This document shows, piece by piece, positions 57,104 through 64,000 of a stretch of 64,000 nucleotides of DNA. The stretch covers positions 418,799 to 482,798 of the forward strand of contig NW_026516688.1 of NCBI RefSeq assembly GCF_025766255.1, given 5' to 3'. The DNA comes from Zychaea mexicana. Taxonomy: Eukaryota; Mucoromycota; Mucoromycetes; Mucorales; Lichtheimiaceae. The notes beneath the pieces are model-generated. The model saw only the letters and a list, made by a program, of their open reading frames with translations. It did no database searches and was not told the DNA's origin. A program made the position numbers and the translations under genes. The first letter of the stretch is position 1. Every line of letters starts with the position of its first letter.

Positions 57104-58147
57104 TCAATTCTTATATGTCCAGAGCGTAAGGCCATGACGAACTTTTTCATCTAATGCTCGATCGTTAAGTTCTATTGTAGGTCGTTCACGGGAGGATGTG
57201 TGGCCGGGTTCGCGGATTTTGTCTATCTCATGTAGAAAGCGTGTTGCCTATAAAGCTGATTTAGACTATGCTGCATATATCAAGATGAATAGAGTACGAG
57301 TGATCTCATGCTAGTCCTTACATTATCGGATCTCCAAGCTGGACGAGAGATCACTTCACTATCCTCAATATCGGACATGCATGCTGCAACAAAGATGTCT
57401 CCGGGATCTTGATACAAGGACAGTGCCGGATGGGTCTTATTTGCGTTGTACGTTTTCTTACGCTTGTTCGCCAACTGTCAACCGAATATATATTGTATGT
57501 TATTGCGAATCCATGCTGTAAAGAGAAGTTGAAAATAAACTTACACTTGCACGTGCAGCTCGTTTCTTGCTTTTTTGTCGGCGAGCTTCTTTTATATGGT
57601 CCAGCTGTGTTTCCCAATTTTTCTTATTGTAAAAAGAAACCCTGAGCGCCCTCTTCATAGCCTGGGTGCTCCAGTTAAAAAGCTGGTAATCACGACTCTC
57701 CGTCACTGTCCTAAGAACTTGATTTATGATGGTACAGTTTGGTTCATCATTGATGCGTAGGCTGTAATCCCAGGCGAGACCTTGGTGTCTGGATACAGAG
57801 GAATAGGCTTCTTGCAGAAGACTCTATATATCATAATTGATGAGATGTTTATAATAGCCCATGCAAAATAACTGTCGATTTGTAAAGCTTCTACAAATAC
57901 ATACCATCATACTACTACTGCTATTGCTCTTGGTATCACTTCTAGCACTGCTTGTATTGTGGCTCTGAATATATGCCGCAACTCTCTGTTCTAGCTGTCC
58001 TACTTGCTGGCGTAATGACTGGATTTCATTGTTATTGACTGGAGAAAAGCTTTGTTGGTGGAATTGACCTGCTGGGAACATGGTAGTAGAGAAAGTAGTG
58101 ACGATATAGATTGCTATGATGCCTATCAATGCTAGAGAATGGCCCAT
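57104..58147 (-). CDS. Transposon-associated accessory protein, copy 1 (four phase-0 exons)
   Basis: Function not known to me. Exons 58147-57905, 57823-57545, 57474-57322 and 57247-57104, every intron in phase 0, and the frame is open throughout. Layout: N-terminal region with a coiled coil (NEIQSLRQQVGQLEQRVAAY), Ser-rich linker, a helical domain (AWDYSLRINDEPNCTIINQVL ... NWSTQAMKRALRVSFYNKKNW), a basic segment (RRQKSKKRAARAS, NKRKKTYNANK), an acidic CMSDIEDSEV followed by PAWRSDN, and a C-terminal FLHEIDKI...LDEKVRHGLTLWTYKN. The architecture and intron positions match the gene at 62816-63872. May start at the internal Met of MFPAGQFHQQ, since the first 22 residues are hydrophobic. Confidence 0.65.
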
Positions 58148-58394
58148 CTATTTATACTTTGGTTGATTCAGACACCAAGTTACCGAGCTCTCTGCTAGAT
58201 AAAAGTCTTGGCCAAATAAGTTGAGATGTCCGTTCTCTGAATGAGCTATTCGGTACAGGCCATCCGGAACACTTTTGCATGATATGCCTTGATGTGTAAA
58301 ATCTGTAAACAAGTCTCAGGAAAAGTAGACATATATTATAGACAGGGATGCATCTAATCGCACGAGGATGGTATTTGTTGTTTCTCTTTCTTAG

Positions 58395-58830
58395 CTATGT
58401 GATGCAGATATAGTTTTGCTTTGAAGTAAGTGAGACAGCATTGTCAGATTCGGGGCATGTCTGTTGTATAACATCCATGAGTGCGTAGTACATGACAGAA
58501 TACATAGATGCTTGGAGGAAAGAGAGAAAATTATATGTACCAAAAAGAGATGCTGCCCGCTGTACGCTATATATTACTAAAGCCAAAGTCATGCATAAGA
58601 AAGATGGGATATGTTAGTGTAGGGACCACTGCGCGAAAAACGAATTATCAAGTTCTTCAAAAACAGCTTGATAATTATCTGGCAAGGGGCAAGATTAAAT
58701 AAAAAAACAGATATGTACCTTATGGCACCTACAGCTGCCACATTCGGTAGTTCTGTGCAAAAGTTTACAAAGCAACCTGATATGCAATTGGGAAAAAAAA
58801 AGTTGATGCATAAAATCATATAGTGAATGT
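58395..58830 (-). other. Unidentified possible exons upstream of accessory copy 1
   Basis: Minus-strand segments with plausible splice sites: CFVNFCTELPNVAAVGAIR (about 58780-58722, ending at GTACAT), then VQRAASLFGTYNF...VIQQTCPESDNAVSLTSK to a TAG near 58395. I do not recognise the sequence. It could be a broken gene piece or chance. Confidence 0.2.
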
Positions 58831-59254
58831 CACTGCATCCTTTATGAAGGCATTAGCTTCCTCAAGATAGTCCCCCTCAAAAATATTTCTTCATACACAG
58901 TCCCCTCATCATCCTTTTTCTGGGGGATGAGGATTGCCATGCATCAATACTACGCGGCTATGCAATGACCATATATGATTTTAATTTATCTCCTTAATTT
59001 TTTGCATATACACAAACTATGGAGACAGAAAAGAAAAGCAAAAAAGCAACTAGATCCCCTGATGCATTATTGTCGGTGCATAATGTCAAAGATAGCAAAC
59101 TCACATACGGAAAAGTGCAGGACAATAACTATAGTAGCAACTAGAAAAAATACCAGGGAAAAACTTAAGGGTGCACTTGAGAGAATATAAGCGGTTTAGT
59201 GCTGGTGCTGGCTGCTCGCTCATTTGTCTTCATTTCGTTTTTTTTTTTTTCATA
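58831..59254. promoter_or_regulatory. Upstream region of the Tnp2 transposase gene
   Basis: Non-coding. Contains a short inverted CCCCTCATC...GGGGGATGAGG near 58903-58930 and a 12-T run just before the start codon. No terminal repeat of the transposon recognised. Confidence 0.3.
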
Positions 59255-62200
59255 ATGCAGCATGATCGCAACGAGCCTTTAGTTGCGTGTCTTTGCACGC
59301 GGTGTTCTTCGGCTGGTGGAGGCTATCAAATGGTGAGCCGCAGAATACGCGAATATCACCGAAACCGCGATTTTGACCAAGCCAGAGACAGGCACTCGCA
59401 CAATGGTACTTTTACAGAATCGTCTCATAGTATTGAAATGTCATAAGTCTCATTATTATGTGCTGTATATACAGTGAGTGCTATCGTTGCCGATATTGAG
59501 AGTACTTTACAGCAAGAAAATCCATCGCCATCACCTTTAGGTGACAATTTGGATATGGATATAGACATGATCGATGATCCTCCCTCCTCCCCTGGTATGA
59601 CGATGATTTGTAAATGCAATAAACATGGGAATAGACGATTCACTATCATTAAGTAAATAGATACTGTTGCAGGCCGCCGTTTCACACCTTTTTCTGCCGA
59701 GGACAATGTGTTCTCGCTTGAAGAAACAGACGATTCCGAGAGAGATCTCGACGATGATCTTGTTGTACATGCTGACGATGTTGAGTATGGCGATGATGAA
59801 GCCAACATTGGAAATGGCAATATCGAACAAGGTTGGTTTTGCAAAGAACGGTTTTATTGTACGAAATGACAGAAATTAATGCTTTTTTTTCCCGAAAAAA
59901 AGACACTTACCTTGATCATCCTCCTCCTCCTCCTCCTACCGTCCCTCAGCTCCATACTTATCCGCATCCGTTCATCTTTGTCATTCTTTTCCTTGTGTTG
60001 TTCCAATTACACTTCGTCTCGGAGCATCTGTCGTGCACGATCATTGACTTTTGTATTTTACTTCTTGGTGATCTGCAACCCAATGTTTCCATTCCTGGCT
60101 CACTTGCAACTCTCCGTCGCCTTACTGGCTTCTCTGCGCTGACCGACCGACTACGCATTTATGTGTGCTGCTCTCGTTGTCATAGCCTGTACCTTTTATC
60201 TGACCCTGTCTGCCCAACAACATGCACCAACGATGACATCCGTTATGGTAATTTGTGCGGCAATGCATTGTTCAAGATCAGTGGCAATCGAAGGGTTCCC
60301 ATAAAGGTGTATGCGTACCAGCCCTTATCTGCGAGTATCGAGAGGCTTTTTATGCGACCAGGATTTGAAGCAAAGATCGAGGAATGGCGAAACCGCAGAC
60401 GAGTTGCAGACACATTTTTTGACATCTTTGATGGTGATATGTGGCGAGAGTTTCGAGACGGTGATGGCAGACCGTTTGTTGAGCAGCTTCGCTCCCTGTT
60501 GTTGACGTTGAATGTAGACTGGTTCGGCCCATTCCTAAACTCAACATACTCATGCGGTGCCATTTACTTATCTGTCAACAATCTTCCCCGGTCCGAGCGC
60601 TTCAAAACTGAAAACGTCATTCTCGTTGGTGTTATGCCGGGCCCACGAGAAGCAAGTACATCTGACATGAATCATTTTCTCCGTCCATTAGTTGATGAAT
60701 TGTTGGAATGGTACAATGGCAAATTGATCAGGACGTGTGAGCACCGACAAGGGACATTGGTCCGCTTGGCCTTGCTCATCAATGCTTGTGATATCCCTGC
60801 TGCACGGAAAACAAGCGGCTTCACGTCTCATGCCAGCCTTTGTGCCTGCCATAAATGCGATCGTCGATTCAATGTTTTTCCGGCCACGACCAACATCGAT
60901 TACTCGGGATTCGACGTCGACAACTGGGCATTGAGGACGTACGAGGGAAATAGAGCCTGTGCTGAGCAGTGGCGTGCTGCGCCGACGATGACGGCAAGGC
61001 GGTCGCTTGAACGTGAGAATGGTACACGATGGTCCGAGCTTCACCGACTTCACTACTTTGATCCAGTCCGTTGCACGATCATCGATCCAATGCACAATCT
61101 GTTCCTTGGCACGACAAAGCGGATGACCAAAATATGGATCGATCGAGAACTGCTCACAAGAGCCGACTTGGAGCAAATGCAAGTGCTCGCAAACGGCATC
61201 GTCCTCCCGCCCGATTATGTTACCTTGAAGCGTAAAATCGAAAGTGGATTCTCGTTCATGACCGCCGACGATTGGAAATCGTGGTGCATCGTGTACTCGC
61301 CTTTGGTGCTCGATGGCCATCTCCCGCGTATGTATCTGCAAAACTGGTTGATATTCGTGGACGCATGTCGTTTGTTGGTTAAGCCGTCAATAACTATGGA
61401 CGAAATTGCAAAAGCAAGCACTCTGCTCCAGCAGTTTTGCACCGGTTTTGAGCGACTGTACGGCGCGGAGGAAGTCACACCTAACATGCACCTCCACATG
61501 CATTTGGACGCAACGATTGAAGATTTTGGACCCTTGTATGCTTACTGGCTCTTTTCTTTTGAACGGTACAACGGGTATCTAAAGGAGATTGATACCAACC
61601 AGAAGGATGCTTTTGAGGTGACGTTCATGAAGAAGTTCTTGCAGAAGACCGGAGCTCGCGATTTTGTCCGATCGTTTGAAGCCCTCTTCGAAAATCGCCA
61701 ACACCATTTCAGCTTTCTGAATGCTTTTCTGGACCTTGTGCAGCCGATCCCACAAGCCGTCAATGTTATGCAGCATCAGTTCGATGTCCATGCGTTTCTG
61801 GCTTTGTCTACCGATGTTAGAGTCACTTCTGTCACAGGAAGCGAGCCGCTACCGCCAGACGCATATCCTTTGGATTACGGACGGATAGCATATATGCCTG
61901 CTCAACTGTATGATTTCTTGTTCGAATTCTACCAAGTAGCATATGGTGTGCCTTTCCGTCGTCATAACCAAGCTGGTGATGGGCAAGGTTTTGTCAGTGA
62001 TCAATACTGGAAAATCAAGACAATAACAATGATGGGACAGACCTACCGCAGTACCGAAGCGAGATCGCGACGGGGTGCATATGCGCAGGTTCTCTTCCAT
62101 GCTGACGACCGTGGGGAAGTAATGGCTTGGCCTTGCGAAATCCAATTTTTCTTTCGCCATATGCAGCTTGTTCACGGTCAGCAAACTGAGCATATTTTTG

Positions 62201-62421
62201 CGTACGTCCGTTGGTACGGCATCCACGGAGACAACGACGGCCAACGATTCTCAGACCCTTTCATTGAAACTTGGCGTAGTCGGTTTCGAGCTCCAGTGTG
62301 GGATTGCATTCTACCTGTTCATCGTTTGTATGGGCAAATCGCTGTTGTGAAACTCGGCGCACAGTCAAGCGCAAACGCAAGAACAGTTGTTATCCCTTTG
62401 CCAAAGAAAATGTTAGCGTAA
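59255..62421 (+). CDS. Tnp2-type transposase of a CACTA/EnSpm-like DNA transposon, four exons
   Basis: Exons 59255-59405, 59475-59594, 59673-59831 and 59903-62421, all joined in phase 1; about 980 residues, no disabling change seen. N-terminus has a cysteine pair and the family-typical CLCTRCSSAGGGYQMVSRRI block, then acidic low-complexity exons. The large exon carries Tnp2/Transposase_21 signatures: VGVMPGPREASTSDMNHFL, LVDELLEWYNG, LALLINACDIPAARKTSGF followed by SHASLCACHKC, FDPVRCTIIDPMHNLFLGT, and a downstream HMHLHLDATIEDFGPLYAYW-like segment with WLFSFERYNGYLK (DUF4218-like). The acting nuclease residues cannot be assigned by eye. Convergent with the accessory gene at 62816-63872, and probably the same element. 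The start is the first ATG after the T run. Confidence 0.85.
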
Positions 62422-62815
62422 TCATCTCACTCACTGCTTTTCCTCTATTTCTCATCTTTTTCGTTTTAAAAATTCTTCTTGACATACGCTTTCCATACAA
62501 AGTACGACTATGATCTGTTTCCAGGGGCTGCGGATGGGAAGAGCAAGTAGCCTTTTTACCAGCATTTGCAAGTGATCAGTTTGATGGTGCGAATGTGAGT
62601 AAGTGTAAGAAAACAACGCGTGGATAATATGAAAGGTGAAAAGGGAAACCCCGTTTTTTTTTTCGAAGTGGCTGAAAAATAAGTGTACCATCAGTACCCC
62701 AACCAATCTGTCCCGCGTTTCTTTGCTTACCCCCAATTGCAAAATCACTGTGTTTGTGCCCACCCCAAACCCACACGGCATACAGCCATGCGACCATTTT
62801 ATTCTTTTTATTTTT
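62422..62815. terminator. Convergent 3' region between transposase and accessory gene
   Basis: About 390 bp between two facing stop codons. No gene supported; presumably holds both polyadenylation sites. Confidence 0.35.
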
Positions 62816-63872
62816 TTAAACATCTTTTACCCAACCGGCCAGCTTCTCACGAGCGCTGTCAGGCAAGGCAACAGGATCAACACCGTCCACTCTCGTCAAC
62901 TTGTTGGCCTCAGTAGCAGGACTGTTCGCATCGAGATGCTGTAAAAACAAATTGGCCTGCAAACAGTTTGTCAAGATCTCTGTCAAAGAAGCCACGACGA
63001 ACCATTCCAAAATACATACCCTTTCATTGCGCCATTGCTGCTTACGGACCACAACGCGCTTCCCTACTTCACCAGTGTATTCACCGTCCGTCTCTTCTTC
63101 AGACATAAACTCAACTTGGAGTAATGCCTCCCCTCCTGCGTAGGACGCCTCCAACTGGACCTGATGCCGTCGGAAGACTGCGAGACGTCGCTTGAACTTC
63201 TACTCAACATATATCATGAGACAAATACTAACAGCATACATACTATATCTATTACCATATGACGACGACCATTGCGGCGGTTGATCACATTTCTTCGTGC
63301 TGTACGCTCAGCTGACTGACGATTACTCGTGCGCGTATTGTCAAAGTACGTGTACACCTTTTTGGCCAGTTCATCATACGTGATTTCAAACTGACCGAGG
63401 CCTAGTACGTACTCGATGATACTGGCACGAACGCTACGGTTATGGGTGCTTCGAAAACCTTCGTTCCAACGAAAGCCTTCCTCTTTCAAAACGCTGTGAT
63501 GATGGCGTATCGCATCCTTTATATAATTATATCAGGATATCATGCTAATTACTTCCATTAAGAAGATGTTATCAACTTTCTTACAGAAATATCTGGTGCA
63601 CGGGTCATTTGCGCGCCTTGGCCATGAGTACTGACCACAGCTAGGTTATCCGCAACTTGTGTTGCTGCTTGTTGTTGCACCTGCGCCTGTCGAGCAACCA
63701 CGTTTGCCATAGCCTGCAGTTGGTGTTCTTGCGTGGCGCGATGTGCCTCCAGCGTTCTTATACGATCTTCCATCGCCAACATGGCATTGGCGGAATTTTC
63801 CCGCTCAACAGCAACCCGACGTTCTTCGATGCGTTGCTGTCTGGCAGCATTGCGTTCTCCTATTGTGGGCAT
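62816..63872 (-). CDS. Transposon-associated accessory protein, copy 2 (four phase-0 exons)
   Basis: Exons 63872-63585, 63516-63256, 63199-63020 and 62956-62816, again all phase 0. Starts MPTIGERNAARQQRIEERR, with an N-terminal coiled coil (LAMEDRIRTLEAHRATQEHQ). The middle domain is FRWNEGFRSTHNRSVRASII ... ITYDELAKKVYTYFDNTR, followed by RTARRNVINRRNGRRHM and KFKRRLAVFRRH. An acidic EFMSEEETDGEY precedes KQQWRNER and FLQHLD, parallel to SDIEDSEV, PAWRSDN and FLHEID in the copy at 57.1 kb. Role unknown; a DNA-binding or regulatory partner of the Tnp2 transposase is my inference from its position and basic regions. Confidence 0.7.
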
Positions 63873-64000
63873 CTACACAGTATTTCAGTATACGGCACTC
63901 AATAACTATATGGTCAACGCTACTTATTTACGCTTACTATGTAGTAGTGCGGATTGAAGGTGTGGATAAGGTAAGTTCTATTGGGATTAATTATTGGGGA
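63873..64000. other. Upstream flank of accessory copy 2, to the window edge
   Basis: No gene or terminal repeat seen. The transposon, if the two genes form one, probably ends beyond the window. Confidence 0.3.

Overview
The window looks like nuclear DNA of an early-diverging filamentous fungus, most likely Mucoromycota. This is inferred from the short GT-AG introns, a diaphanous-type formin, glucosidase II beta, a fungal KCH-type membrane protein and a dense load of DNA transposons and non-LTR retrotransposons. No species call is possible from the sequence alone.

Region 1 (1-12.8 kb) holds three host genes: a KCH potassium-transport protein (186-2008, minus); a formin with GBD/FH3, coiled coil, FH1, FH2 and a DAD-like tail (3610-10205, plus), whose FH1 is built from a run of phase-1 mini-exons; and the ER glucosidase II beta subunit (10461-12791, minus), convergent with the formin.

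Region 2 (13.4-41.45 kb) is the most remarkable part. Five head-to-tail copies (A-E) of one two-ORF non-LTR retrotransposon, about 5.3-5.66 kb each, are stacked on the minus strand. Every copy is separated from the next by the same 17 bp, which are the first bases of a tRNA-His(GTG) gene, and the complete tRNA-His gene stands at the right edge (41380-41450). The simplest reading is repeated target-specific insertion just before G18-G19 of the tRNA. The target duplication rebuilds the tRNA each time, so the array grows next to an intact gene and the oldest copy should be A. Copy D keeps a full 1180-codon ORF2 (AP-like endonuclease plus reverse transcriptase plus CCHC knuckle).

Region 3 (42.1-49.7 kb) is a Mutator-like element (MULE) with about 664-bp terminal inverted repeats and a 9-bp target duplication. 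A complete PIF/Harbinger element (42584-45768) is nested inside its left terminal repeat with a TTA duplication, and the right repeat still shows the empty site. The MULE transposase and the PIF Myb-like partner are full-length frames broken only by stop codons.

Region 4 (49.9-56.05 kb) is a sixth, diverged relative of the array element (F). Its 3' end abuts what looks like the 5' piece of a Ser/Leu-type tRNA at the equivalent D-loop position. It is bracketed by inverted clusters of CTGAAAG repeats. Region 5 (57.1-64 kb) carries a Tnp2-type (CACTA/EnSpm-like) transposase and two paralogous accessory genes with identical four-exon, phase-0 structure. One of them is convergent with the transposase.
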